DNA from: Mesostigma viride
Taxonomy: Eukaryota > Streptophyta > Mesostigmatophyceae > Mesostigmatales > Mesostigmataceae
Direction of reading: 5' to 3'
NCBI GenBank assembly: GCA_009746045.1
Contig: RPFO01001963.1
Location: forward strand, 1-64,000
DNA length: 64,000 bases
Part shown: positions 1-10,238 of the stretch, piece after piece
How the letters are laid out: each line of letters starts with the position of its first letter
How positions within the stretch are numbered: position 1 is the first letter of the stretch
Position numbers and translations under genes: made by a program
The notes under the pieces: model-generated
What the model was told of the DNA's origin: nothing
What the model saw: the letters and a program-made list of their open reading frames with translations, nothing else
Database searches by the model: none

Positions 1-172
<172 letters not shown>

Positions 173-537
173 AGAGCCGCAAACCAGAAGCGACTGGCAG
201 TGCGAATCTCTTGGAGAAACCATCAAACACCCACCGCCCAATACTGTGTGCAAGCATGAACACACGTTCAGCACACATGTGCTGTACATGCCACACACAT
301 CACTGAGCCTGAAAACGCTTGAGCGCGCGCCAGCCTCCAGGCAAGGCCGATGACATCCGAACAAGGCCAGGCAACAGCATAAAAATGGGCTTTGCTGGTG
401 CTCCCAGTTGTCGTACTCACACATCCACATGCGCCTATCCCTATAAATCGTCTCCCTTCCAGACTCATAAAAGCTCCCACTTCCCTGGACCCTCGACATG
501 TTGAACGCCTGATGAAGATTTCTATTCTCCTCCTCAC

Positions 538-2968
538 CTTGTGAGAACTCCACCGCCGCGTCCTTTAGGGGTGGGCAGGGCATGCCGCCAAACCAGAACA
601 GTGCGGGGGGGAGGACGCGGTCGCGCCAGTGGACACCCCCCGTCATTGCCGCACGAGGGGCACCCCGCTCCTCATCGTCGCCTTCCCATTCGTCCCACCC
701 GTTGGCCCCCCCCCGGCTCTTGACAAGGTCATGCGCGGGGAGGCGCCACGTGCTGGATGGCAGTGACTCGGAGCCATCGCTGTCCCTGGCTGATGCCGCC
801 AGGTCGCCAGCTCGCTCCTTCCCGGCGTCGGTCGTTTCTGGGTTGTTGGCCGCGGCTGTGTCCCTTTGTGATGCGTCGGATGTAGCGTCTGATGGAGTCA
901 GTTTGGTGGCGCCTGATATGCACGAATGGCATCACATTTACAGCCGTGTGTATGTGCACGTGTCGGTGCATGTGGGTGTATGAGTGAAGGGGGGGGGGGG
1001 GGGGGGGGGAGGGATGCGCATGCGTGCGCACATAAGCGCATGCCTGTTGTGCGGGAGATTAAATTCTTTACGGGTCAACTAGTCAGCACACAGAGCACAG
1101 CCAGGTCCACATGGCATCCCTCAGGTGCAAATAACATCCAGTTTCAAGCTGCAAACTCGTGACGTCTGGGTGTCCACCTACTTTCTGCGACATCGCATCA
1201 TTTGTGGGCACGGCGGCAGTGGCAGGCAGGCAGGGGGAGGGAGGGAGGGAGGAGGGAGGGAGGAGGGAGGGAGGGAGGAGGGGGGAGGGAGGAGGGAGGG
1301 AGAGGGAGGGAGGAGGAGGGAGGGAGGAGGGAGGGAGGGAGGGAGGAGGGAGGGAGGGAGGGGGGAGGAGGGAGGAGGAGGGAGGAGGGGAGGAGGGAGG
1401 AGGGAGGGAGGGAGGGAGGGAGGGAGGGAGGGAGGGAGGGAGGAGAGGGAGGGAGGAGGGAGGGAGGAGGGAGGGAGGGAGGGAGGGAGGGAGGGAGGGA
1501 GGGAGGGAGGGAGGGAGGGAGGGAGGAGGGAGGGAGGGAGGAGGGAGGGAGGGAGGGAGGAGGGAGGGAGGGAGGGAGGGAGGGAGGGAGGGAGGGAGGG
1601 AGGGAGGGAGGAGGGAGGAGGGAGGGAGGGAGGGAGGGAGGGAGGGAGGGGGGGGAGGGAGGGAGGGAGGGAGGAGGGAGGGAGGGAGGGAGGGAGGGAG
1701 GGAGGGAGGGAGGGAGGGAGGGAGGGAGGGAGGAGGGAGGGAGGGAGGGAGGGAGGGAGGGAGGGAGGGAGGGAGGGAGGAGGGAGGGAGGGAGGGAGGA
1801 GGGAGGGAGGAGGGAGGGAGGGAGGGAGGGAGGGAGGGAGGAGGAGGGAGGGAGGGAGGAGGGAGGAGGGAGGGAGGGAGGGAGGGAGGGAGGGAGGGAG
1901 GGAGGGAGAGGGAGGGAGGAGGGAGGGAGGGAGGGAGGAGGGAGGAGGAGGAGGGAGGAGGGAGGGAGGAGGGAGGGAGGGAGGGAGGGAGGGAGGGAGG
2001 GAGGGAGGGAGGGAGGGAGGAGGGAGGGAGGGAGGGAGGGAGGGAGGGAGGGAGGCACTGAATTCATCATTGACACATGAGCAACTACGAGGGTCTGGTT
2101 ACCATTTTGTCATCGAGGAATTAATATGGTGAATATGGGCCAACACCGGCATCGGCACACAGTTGTATCTGCGGCCTAATCCAAATGGCCTCAAAAAAAA
2201 AAAAAAAAGAACGAGAGCACACCTGTTCGCTTCCTGAGCCCTGTCGTGGGCGGGTCCTCGCTGCCCTCAGCGCTTAAGGTGGCCGTTGAATGAGTTGAGA
2301 GCGGTGTGCACATGGGATTAGGAGGGGCGCCGCCGGAGCCGGCAGCGCCCTCCCCGCCAGGACGGTCAGTGGCCCATGTGGTGGAAGCCGTCAATTCGAA
2401 ACGGCGCGGGGATGTTTTCTCATCTTCTGCACGGATACGGGTAGCTAAATCCATAAATTTAGAGAAATTACGAAGACGTGCAGAACGGGGAAAAGTCTCA
2501 TAAGGGATTAATCCCTTTTCTTTAGCGTATTCATGACATCGTAGCTACAATCTGTAAGGGAACCCCTTCCACTGGGTAAATGAGGGTTGCTTACCTTTGG
2601 CTTGGACCAGGAAAAAAGGCTGCATGGCGGAGTCGTACTGATACCGCGAAATTTTCCCTGCTCCCACGCTGTATTTGGCCCTTGCTATGCTGAAGTGACC
2701 CTGCATAATTGAAAAGACGAGTATTGTCAGCGAAGGGGCAGATATACCCATACCGAACGGTGACGAAACCCTCCAATTCACATCTTCCTTCACGCAATTA
2801 AAAACAATAGCGAAAACGGGAACTTACATCACGAATCAACTTCGAAAGTTTTGACTTTGCCACCATCAAAACTTCCAAGGCCTCCATAGTTTCTATGAAC
2901 GCTGTTTCTGCCTCCTGCGCACTGCTGCAGGGAACTGTCTCCTCGGAGGAAGATGGTGCCATCGTCAT
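538..2968 (-). CDS. CCDC115/Vma22-like V-ATPase assembly factor (3' end outside window)
   Basis: Exons joined by splice site and phase on the minus strand: 2968-2828, 2700-2595, 2426-2223 and 912-538. Donors are GTAAGT, GTAAGC, GTGTGC and GTGAGG; every acceptor is CAG and phases agree at each joint (0, 1, 1). The first ATG is at 2968. Exons 1-2 give an acidic start, a helix, then [16 protein letters not shown] and SRYQYDS, like the 'ARAxYxxG...LQYD' block of CCDC115/Vma22. Exon 4 is acidic and low-complexity, then ends with [20 protein letters not shown], like the family's C-terminal 'DPLxWFGxLVPxxLRxAQxxF' motif. Family members assist assembly of the vacuolar H+-ATPase V0 sector at the ER. 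The last exon is not found and probably lies beyond base 1. Intron 3 (2222-913) holds the GGGA array. The exon model is well supported; the family name is inferred from short motifs. Confidence 0.55.
1216..2056. repeat. (GGGA)n/(GGAGGGA)n microsatellite, 0.84 kb
   Basis: G-rich array of GGGA and GGAGGGA units on the plus strand, with runs of three or more G every four bases. It lies in an intron of the minus-strand Vma22-like gene, so the transcript carries the C-rich strand. It creates open frames in several phases on both strands that are not genes. Confidence 0.95.
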
Positions 2969-3406
2969 GCAATTGCTTTCGAGTAGATGCCCGATCAGAA
3001 TAACTCACGGCAAGCCCCCGGCTGATTGAAGCAGTGGTAATTTGAATGCCAACTTTAAAATTACGATTGCACAGATTGTCGAAGCTCTGTGACTCCAGGC
3101 CATTTTCTGCTATGAAGGCGTTTGCCAGTGTTTGCCAGGTTTACAGCAGCCCGTGCTCAGATTTTCTGCTGCCATTCCTGCGAACAGCAGCAGCAATTTT
3201 GATGCACCCGCGACCGACCGAGTGCAGTTACTGCTGGTCAATCATCAGGCTGACAGGCTCACATGCTTTTGCTATCTTGTTCTGTTTGTTCTTTGGGTTC
3301 AGGGCCTCACAACTTTCCGTCATCCGTGTCTCTACTGTACTGACAATTTTACCCCGACTAGGATGTGCCGAACTCTCAAACTCTCAAATTCTCAAAATTC
3401 TCACTT

Positions 3407-3895
3407 CATTCACGCCGACGGACTACCTGCGGACTGCTTGACGCGGAGTCGCCGGGCTTCAAGTTCTGTAACTTACCAAACTCACCGCAAGAGGCCGCCG
3501 CGCTTTTTTGTACTTATTTTGGTACATGGCTTGCGTTGGGTTCATCGACGAGCATCGACGGTGCCATCCGACGGCGGAGAATAAGTTCGCCACAGCACAG
3601 CGCGACGCAATGGCTCTTTTCCATGTACAACGTGAGATGCAAAGTCCGCAACGCTGACCGAAATTCCGTCCAACACCATCGTACAGTACTACCAGTCAAC
3701 CTCAGCCCCCGCGGTATTTCTTATTCCGGGGCCCAATGGCCGGCGCCGCGCCAGACTCGCCCGCCTTTGGGCTTTGGGCGTCTTGGAATTGGGCTTTGGG
3801 CGTCTTGGAAGTTGGCTTTGGGCGTTTGCGCTTTTGGATTTCTACACTACACTGGTACTACGTAAAAAAGCACAGACTGGTGCAGCGTAACATCC
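3407..3895. repeat. Dispersed repeat, composite of two families
   Basis: Bases 3407-3640 match 23817-24030 in the same orientation, sharing the 'ggactacctgcggactgc' and 'gcttgcgttgggttcatcga' blocks. Bases 3720-3895, with tandem copies of ttgggctttgggcgtcttgg, match 29265-29430 in opposite orientation. No coding potential is supported. The remaining sequence from 2970 to 4300 shows no recognised gene. Confidence 0.7.
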
Positions 3896-4308
3896 ATACA
3901 ACGTAAAATTACCGCCGCACATGAGGCCGGCAGCAATAAACTGGCAGCCAGCAAGAACCGGACAATGGCGTCGGTTGCTGGTATTTCACTTACACTTCAC
4001 AGACTGCTTTGGAGTTTTGAGCATTTCCAGGCTAACCGAACTTAACATATTACCACATACAGCCTAGGAGGCTCCGGCGTAGTTCTTAAGCAGGAGCGTC
4101 CCGGCCGTTTCCAATGGCGCATGATGCATTCAAGCACCATGTGGCTTTTATCTCGACATTATTGCTCATCGTGTCTACATCTTTCGGCGTGCGGGCTAGC
4201 ACTGACACGAGTGCGCAAGGCGGTTCTGATCGTGGGACTTCAATCAAGATCTTACGTAAGCTAATTTTTGTACACAAGCGAGGTTCCGAATGATCCAAGG
4301 GACCCGGC

Positions 4309-4780
4309 AGTTAGAATGCGGTGGGATATATTGCTTGAGAACACTGAAGGCTTGGAGCAATGAATTGCTTGGTTCATTAGAAAATAGGTTTACCCTTTAT
4401 CAACGTTCCTCTCACCGGCTGCGCCGCCAGTGACCGTTGGGTGCAGACCGTTGGCCCGAGGCCACACGATGACAGGTAGCAGTCTAGTCACTGCATCGTG
4501 CGATCACAAATCAATGCACGCTGCAGTACGGTCCCTATCTAGGATACTCTAGTACCGTCCAATGACAGGACACTACGTATACTGGGTACTGACATCTGTC
4601 ACGTACCTCAGTACCCAAAGTACCTATCTAGGGAAACGTATGCGACTCGACTAGCATCCTATCTGCATAGCCCACGTGGTATTTATATTCACATACCAAC
4701 GTAGGTTTACAAGGCTTATTCATACGTTGTATTCACAATGCCTTTGAGACTTAGTCTACAGCAAAGCATGGAGACTAACT
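4309..4780 (-). repeat. 3' LTR of the copia-class element
   Basis: Matches 11486-11958 almost base for base; the visible differences are near 4651-4668. It starts AGTTAG and ends CTAACT instead of TG/CA. It contains the small palindrome TGACATCTGTCA near 4589. Confidence 0.92.
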
Positions 4781-5311
4781 CCAGTATTGTTTTATTATTT
4801 ATTTCTTAATGCAGGTCTGCACCCCCAACATTATTGTTATTGTTTTTAAGTTGATTAGGGGTACAAAAGAGACATGGCTGGTTGAGCCAGGTTGGTTACA
4901 GCTGGCTGTTCTGGCCAGGTGTTATATTGCACATTAAATAAGGTGTACACAGCTGGCTGGTTTGGCCAGTACTGAAGCACACATTAAGTAAATGGATACA
5001 AAGCTTGTGTCCTCAAGCTGCAAATGGATACAAATCTGACCTAGCCAGCACTCACACCCCACAACGAATGTGTTGAATTTTATGGCGCCCAGCAGCTATC
5101 GCTGTGGTAAGGGGGTGTGGTGGTTGTGTACTGTGCTATGGCCAGTCATTTATTCAAACACTGACTCTGATATCATAGGGGTTCATGTTCTGAAAGAGGA
5201 GCTGGTACTGTTGGCCAGCAGCATCCCGCAGCTTCGTGAGAGCGTCTGCTGGGTTGTCCTCATCATCCACATGAGTCCAGCTGGAAAAATAGGTGGCCTC
5301 CTGTTTGAGGA

Positions 5312-5650
5312 TCACCCAATCCAGTCAGTGTGGACAGCAGCAGAGACAGATTTCTTGGTTAGAAAACTGATCACAGATTGGCTGTCAGTATAGAGATGTG
5401 AGATGACATTGCATGTGCTGCCTGCCTGGGTTTGTAGCCAGGTGAGCATGTGCTGCAGGGAACGAGCATGCAATGCAGCAGACACCACAGCACGACATTC
5501 AGCTGAGTTGCTGCTGCCAGGTTTTCTGCGGTGTAGCCTGCTGTACCAGGAAGTGAGGGACATGTAATCTGACCTGTTGGTGAGAAAAAACAGCCCTGAT
5601 TCCCGTGCCCCCATCTGATTGATTGTTCTGCTCTCCATGGAGCTGTCCAT
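5312..5650 (-). CDS. RNase H region of the copia-class polyprotein
   Basis: Minus-strand segment with SSNSAECRAVVSAALHA followed by ISHLYTDSQSVISFL, matching the copia RNase H pattern 'SSxEAEYxAL...DNxSAI'. It is separated from the RT frame by a frame change between about 5650 and 5800. In that interval a third frame carries the connecting sequence (WWSAICGAPLAVISRVTHD). The reading frame closes soon after this domain, followed by the 3' untranslated region. The protein is probably not made intact from this copy. Confidence 0.65.
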   Translation of the reverse strand: MDSSMESRTINQMGARESGLFFLTNRSDYMSLTSWYSRLHRRKPGSSNSAECRAVVSAALHARSLQHMLTWLQTQAGSTCNVISHLYTDSQSVISFLTKKSVSAAVHTDWIG

Positions 5651-5782
5651 GACACTGGATGTGGATGTCTTCCATCAGATTCAGGCCATGGAGGATGAGG
5701 GGGGGACAGTCATTGACCAACTTCCTGATGTGACTGCATTTGATCTTGACTAGAACATCATGGGTGACCCTGCTGATGACAG

Positions 5783-6418
5783 CTAAGGGAGCCCCACAGA
5801 TGGCTGACCACCACCCCAGTTTGCCCTGAACAGTGGCACACATATGTAAGGGGAGGTAGTGTCCTGCAGCAGATCTAGACAATCTTGGATATATTCTGCA
5901 GGAGGAGAGAGAGAGCAGACCCACTGATCTGGCTGCCTATGCAGCTGCAACATGATGCCACAGAACTGGATGGGGGTTGTGCTCAATTCCACCTGTTTGC
6001 CAATCTCATATGATTCCTGGACCTGCTGAATAAAGGTTTCCACCTCAGCTCTAGGCCCACAAATGAGTTGGTCATCTCCATGCCACACAAAGAACAGCAG
6101 TCCAGAGGGGGTGGGTACAACAAAAAAGCATGGGTCCAGGTCATCATACGTGGCCTTGAGCTTTTTGAATACTTCCTCTGCTGAGTCTCTGAAAATTTTT
6201 GGGGCACTGACAAGCCCTTCCACCCCAATGTTGATGATAAGGTGGGGCTCATCAATATAAGGTTTCCACACAGCTGGGGTGTCTACCACGTACACCTTCC
6301 CTTTCCACACAGATTCAGCCTTTTCTGGGTCCCCCCTGAGGAAGGCCCTTTTAATATCAGTGGCTTTGCAGACATAGTCTTGGCCTGCATTGAGGTTGTG
6401 GAGGAATAGGGAGAGCAT
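5783..6418 (-). CDS. Reverse transcriptase palm region (RVT_2 type)
   Basis: The polymerase core of the copia-class element. KATDIKRAFLRGDPE matches the 'QxDVKTAFLxG' motif carrying the first catalytic Asp. FFVWHGDDQLICG matches the YVDD box, here HGDD, so the two Asp are kept while Tyr-Val is replaced. The upstream fingers (KLRLKFVLKQK, near 6550) lie in the frame of the protease segment. A one-base shift around 6424 separates them, and a second shift near 5830 separates this part from RNase H. These breaks are either real lesions or sequencing errors; the young LTRs make either possible. Confidence 0.75.
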   Translation of the reverse strand: MLSLFLHNLNAGQDYVCKATDIKRAFLRGDPEKAESVWKGKVYVVDTPAVWKPYIDEPHLIINIGVEGLVSAPKIFRDSAEEVFKKLKATYDDLDPCFFVVPTPSGLLFFVWHGDDQLICGPRAEVETFIQQVQESYEIGKQVELSTTPIQFCGIMLQLHRQPDQWVCSLSPPAEYIQDCLDLLQDTTSPYICVPLFRANWGGGQPSVGLP

Positions 6419-7403
6419 GATCCTGAGTGAGGTTTGTTGCAGCCCAGGTGTGTATGTTTCCCCTTTTGGCAGTGTGGGTCCCCTTTAATTCTGTGACACA
6501 TGGTCTGGCATGGAAGATTGGGGAGCCCACTTTTTGTGGTTTTTGTTTGAGAACAAATTTTAATCTGAGCTTTTTGGCTCCCTCTGGCACGTCCCATGAA
6601 GGGGTGACAGGCGGTTTGTATTGAGGGTTTTTGGGGTTGGGCAGGACCCATTCCTGCCTGGCTTGGTGGACAATGGCCATCAGCCACTTGGTAAACCCTT
6701 TTTGTGTTTTGCATTCTTGTATGACGTGGGAGATTTGGTGGGGTGAGTGCATGGCTATGTCCCACTTACCCAGCCCAAAGGCTGAGGGATGGAGGAACTG
6801 GCTGTGCACTAACTTGTCCAGATCAGGGATCTCCCCTGGTGCATACTGAGTGTTGACTGCCTTGATGACAGCATCCATACCAGGGACAATACTGGAGAGA
6901 GGGATTTTAAAGTGGTCCAGAGGAACTGCACCCACCCCTGTGACACTGAGCTCATTAGCTGAGATAAGCACCCCAGGATAGGATACAAAAGGTTCCCCCA
7001 ACAAGGTGTTACCAGAGTACCCCTCCACCACCTGGAAGGGTGTCTGAATACCAAGTATAGGGAGCATCACTTGTCCCACTACATCCAGTGAGCTTTGGCC
7101 TGAGAAATCCTGCACCCGTGCCCAAAATGAAGGTGCAATCTCAAGACCAGGGATGGCTTGTGCACTGATCACACTGACCTGTGCCTGAGTGTCTATTGCC
7201 AGGGTCCAGGGGTCCTGACTAGTGCACACAGCTGAGACTTTTGCCAACCCTGCGGCCACAGCAGCTTGTTGCTTATGTGACCTGTGTAATGCTTGCAAGG
7301 CGACTGCCAATCTTGACCTCAGAGCGGGAGGTTGGCAGACAATTTGGTGCCTTGGGGCTGAGCTAATGCTTCCAACCCAGCTACCTCGTGCCTGGTTAAG
7401 CAA
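6357..7403 (-). CDS. Protease-like domain plus RT fingers
   Basis: Minus-strand open frame of about 348 codons placed after integrase. It contains WTLAIDTQAQVSVISAQAI, resembling the retropepsin site 'ALIDTGAxxSxIS', followed by VVGQVMLPILGI, FQVVEG and NTLLGEPFV, which fit the flap and C-terminal 'iLGxDfl' of an aspartic protease. The usual DTG/DSG reads DTQ here. The second half, from WLMAIVHQARQEWVLP to KKLRLKFVLKQKP, is the start of a copia RT. Known Ty1/copia elements place protease before integrase, so this order is unusual. The fold call is mine from motifs; the activity of DTQ is doubtful. Confidence 0.6.
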   Translation of the reverse strand: MLNQARGSWVGSISSAPRHQIVCQPPALRSRLAVALQALHRSHKQQAAVAAGLAKVSAVCTSQDPWTLAIDTQAQVSVISAQAIPGLEIAPSFWARVQDFSGQSSLDVVGQVMLPILGIQTPFQVVEGYSGNTLLGEPFVSYPGVLISANELSVTGVGAVPLDHFKIPLSSIVPGMDAVIKAVNTQYAPGEIPDLDKLVHSQFLHPSAFGLGKWDIAMHSPHQISHVIQECKTQKGFTKWLMAIVHQARQEWVLPNPKNPQYKPPVTPSWDVPEGAKKLRLKFVLKQKPQKVGSPIFHARPCVTELKGTHTAKRGNIHTWAATNLTQDHALPIPPQPQCRPRLCLQSH

Positions 7404-8761
7404 TCCCCAGGTTGTGAAGTGGGCCTGGCTTCACTGAGGGTGGAAGGGTTCACAGAGGGTGCTGTGGTGCTGTCAACAGCAGTAATTGGTGGCTCAGAGC
7501 TACTGCTGGGCATGCTGGAGTTGCCAGATAGAAGTAGTGAGTCCATGCTTAAAGACTCTTCCCCAGGCACGTCTGCCATGGGAGAATAATACTTCTTAAT
7601 TCTATGACAGCTCACCCTGTGACGCTTCCCATTGATATTGTGCTTGACCTCCACGGTCTTGCTGTTTTTGGTAAATCCACGGATGGTAACTGGACCTAGC
7701 CAAGTTCCAACCTTACCAAAGCTGTTTTCCTTGTAATAGAGAACTTGATCACCTTTTTGGAATACTGGCCTGGAATGGGTTTTATCTTTTTCTGCCAGTT
7801 TTGCTGAGGTTTGTGCACGTGCAGTGTTGTACAGTGCTATCACCTCTGGGGGATATACACCTGCCTGCAGGCCTGCTGGGATTACTTCACCCCACGTGGC
7901 ATGCAAGACAGGTCTCATGTTTAGGGTTGTGCACATTTCATGACACCAGAGTGCCCTGTCACAATAGACCCCTGAAGTAGCATCCTTGGAAGGATTTTTG
8001 GCTAGTAGGGTTTTGACAGATCTGATGGTTCTTTCAATGACCCCCTGACCCTCATGATCTTCCAGCCCAGCAATCTCTATTGCTTCACACCCTTCCAGGT
8101 CAGTCAGACAAGAAAATTGTTGATCAAGCAAAATTCTGTCAACTGGGTAGAATCTGGGTAAAGCAATCATGAGTGCAACACGTAGCTGCCCTGCAGACAT
8201 GCCAGGTAGGGGTTCCATTACTGTGAACCTGGACCATGAGTCTTTTAGGATCAGGTAGGGTTGGACATCTTTGTTGATGTGCATCACATCCCCCACTATC
8301 ATGCCCCTATTGGTGGAAGGAGTTGCAGTATGCCATTTTTGAGGTTTGGGGCTATTGAACTGACATTCTTGACAGTGTTGTCTAGCCAGTTTTACTGCAT
8401 TCCTGAGTTGTTTTCCCATGCTACTACCCCCCAGCCGTCTGGCCAGTTCCTCAGCCACTGTTTCATGACCCATGGCTAGGTGCAGCTGATGAGCAAGCTC
8501 CTTGATATCTATGGAGTTGTCAACAGTAGGGGTTAGTGCTTTTATGTAAGGTTCCAGAACAGGGTGTTGGGAGGACAGTAAGGTTGCTGCCTCAAAATCA
8601 ATTATGCCCTGGTTGCCATCCCCAATGGTAATGAGATCATCATCCTCAGAGTACATAAGGTGAGTGAACTCACATTGATTTGGGTAGCGAGGCCTGTTGC
8701 AACGGCTGCCTGGAGGCCCCAGGGGATGACGTGCGTGCCAGCAGCCCGGGCAGAGATCCAC
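7319..8761 (-). CDS. Zinc knuckle and integrase region of the polyprotein
   Basis: The frame is open upstream of 8761, where it carries the knuckle CLRCFQRGHARHNC (CX2CX4HX4C) and then CPGCWHARH. It continues into an integrase: the H-H-C-C zinc finger HLAMGHETV...CQECQ, then the catalytic triad candidates GDVMHINKD (Asp), DRILLDQQFSC (Asp) and EDHEGQGVIERTIRS (Glu). A C-terminal basic, SH3-like stretch (KGDQVLYYKENSFGKVGTW) follows. About 70 residues separate knuckle and integrase, with no protease in between. It would insert the cDNA into host DNA. The RLGGSSMGKQLRNAV segment within the zinc region is typical of retroviral-type integrases. Confidence 0.85.
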   Translation of the reverse strand: MDLCPGCWHARHPLGPPGSRCNRPRYPNQCEFTHLMYSEDDDLITIGDGNQGIIDFEAATLLSSQHPVLEPYIKALTPTVDNSIDIKELAHQLHLAMGHETVAEELARRLGGSSMGKQLRNAVKLARQHCQECQFNSPKPQKWHTATPSTNRGMIVGDVMHINKDVQPYLILKDSWSRFTVMEPLPGMSAGQLRVALMIALPRFYPVDRILLDQQFSCLTDLEGCEAIEIAGLEDHEGQGVIERTIRSVKTLLAKNPSKDATSGVYCDRALWCHEMCTTLNMRPVLHATWGEVIPAGLQAGVYPPEVIALYNTARAQTSAKLAEKDKTHSRPVFQKGDQVLYYKENSFGKVGTWLGPVTIRGFTKNSKTVEVKHNINGKRHRVSCHRIKKYYSPMADVPGEESLSMDSLLLSGNSSMPSSSSEPPITAVDSTTAPSVNPSTLSEARPTSQPGDCLTRHEVAGLEALAQPQGTKLSANLPL

Positions 8762-8984
8762 CCCGTTGGCCAGGGAGTCGTTGTTGGGGCAGTTGTGCCG
8801 TGCGTGCCCTCGTTGGAAGCACCTCAGGCACCTTATGGACCCCCCAGGGTTGCCAGGCTGGTTGTTGTTGTGTTGTTGTTGTTGTTGTTTCCCTGCTGGG
8901 ACCGGTTCTGGCCCTGCTGGGACCTGTTGTTGTTGTTGTTTTGGCCCTGTTGGGACCTGTTGTTATTGTTGCCCTGCTGGGACC

Positions 8985-9015
<31 letters not shown>

Positions 9016-10238
9016 GGGGTTGCCATGCAGGGGCACACGGTGCCACGTGTTGCCACGCCCCTGAGAGCCACTGCCCCCTTGGTGGGAGGACTTGTGGGTC
9101 TTGGGTGCCCCCCCTGGCTGGCCTGCCCCTTGCGTTTGTGGCCTTGGACACCCTGGACCTTGGGGTCCTGGGCCTGGTTGTTGCCAGTACCCAGGGGGTC
9201 CACTGCCTCCTCGATATAGAGCATGGCAGCTCTGAAGTTGTCCCAGAGGGACTTGAGGCCTGTAAGCAGGGTAGCCAGGACAGAAGGTTGCAAATTAGCT
9301 TTTGTTAGCCAGGTGTGGATGAGATACCTTGGTTGGAGCTTGAGAAGCTCAAGGTCTTTCTCAATCATTACCCTGTATGTTTTTGCATCCCCAGAGAGGT
9401 TATTCTTGTTCACCTTATATGCAGCAAGCCAGTTGAAACGTTCTACTGCTTCCATGTGGTTATTGGTAAGCACTAGCTGTTTCAGATCAGTGATAAAGGT
9501 AGGCCACTGTTCAATGGCTGCTTCAGGTGTCAGGGTACGTTCCTGATAGGTTTGAATCAATGCTCTGATTGCAGGAGATGATTGATGGAATGTGGAGGAG
9601 GCCCTGAGAGCCTTAAACTGATGTCTAAGGTTAAGACCTTCCATCCCATACTCCAAAGCAAAAACAAATTGCTTAGCTTGTTCAACAGTGTGACCCTCAG
9701 GCAAGCCAGCAATATTGATTTTGGATTCCTTTTTATGAGGGTTAAACACACCTGTGAGAGGGGGGTTGGCCCTCAAGAAGCTGTCGGTTGCTTGTTGCAG
9801 GCGGGTGGGGTCCAGGTTGATGGTCCCCCGCTCATACCGCGACATCAGGGCGCGCAGGCCCTCGACAGTTTGCAGCTGGTTAGCTGTTAACTGCTGATCT
9901 TGCAACGAGGCCAGCTGGGCCTGGAGAATGGCGAGCTGTTCCAGGACATCCCCGCTCCTTGGGGGGGCCTCAGCAGGCCTGTTGGGTGCCTGTGGCACCT
10001 CTGCACCTCCCCCCAGGGCCTCCTGGGGTCCTGGCCACCCCCCCTGGTTTGGGAGGGGGCCCCAACCCACAGGGCGAACCTGGGGTGGTGGGGGAGGGGG
10101 AGGGGGGGTCATGGTGGCCCTGGGGGAGCCCGGGGGTGTCCGGGTAACCCCACTGGGTCCAGCCCCATCGGTGGAGGGGCGGGCAGGGGTGTCTGCCTCT
10201 GCTCTCCTCCTGGCCTCCTCCCGCATGAGACGCTTCAT
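8670..10238 (-). CDS. Gag (capsid) protein of the copia-class element
   Basis: The ATG at 10238 overlaps the stop of the upstream ORF by four bases (ATGA). The N-terminus is proline- and arginine-rich, then a capsid-type helical domain runs from about INIAGLPEGHTVEQAKQF to LKSLWDNFRAAMLYIEEAV, matching the retrotransposon gag pattern. The C-terminal tail crosses interrupted CAA repeats (8867-9015), where Asn, Thr and Gln frames alternate. The frame with the zinc knuckle differs from the capsid frame, so at least one shift occurs in the CAA tract. Repeat slippage is the likely cause. Confidence 0.7.

Noticed and set aside
1125-2132. Gly-Arg-Glu-rich and Pro-Ser-rich open frames on both strands
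   Set aside because: They exist only because the GGGA array lacks stop codons; similar frames appear in several phases.
8660-9308. Plus-strand Val- and Cys-rich frames
   Set aside because: Antisense of the CAA repeats in the gag tail of the LTR element.
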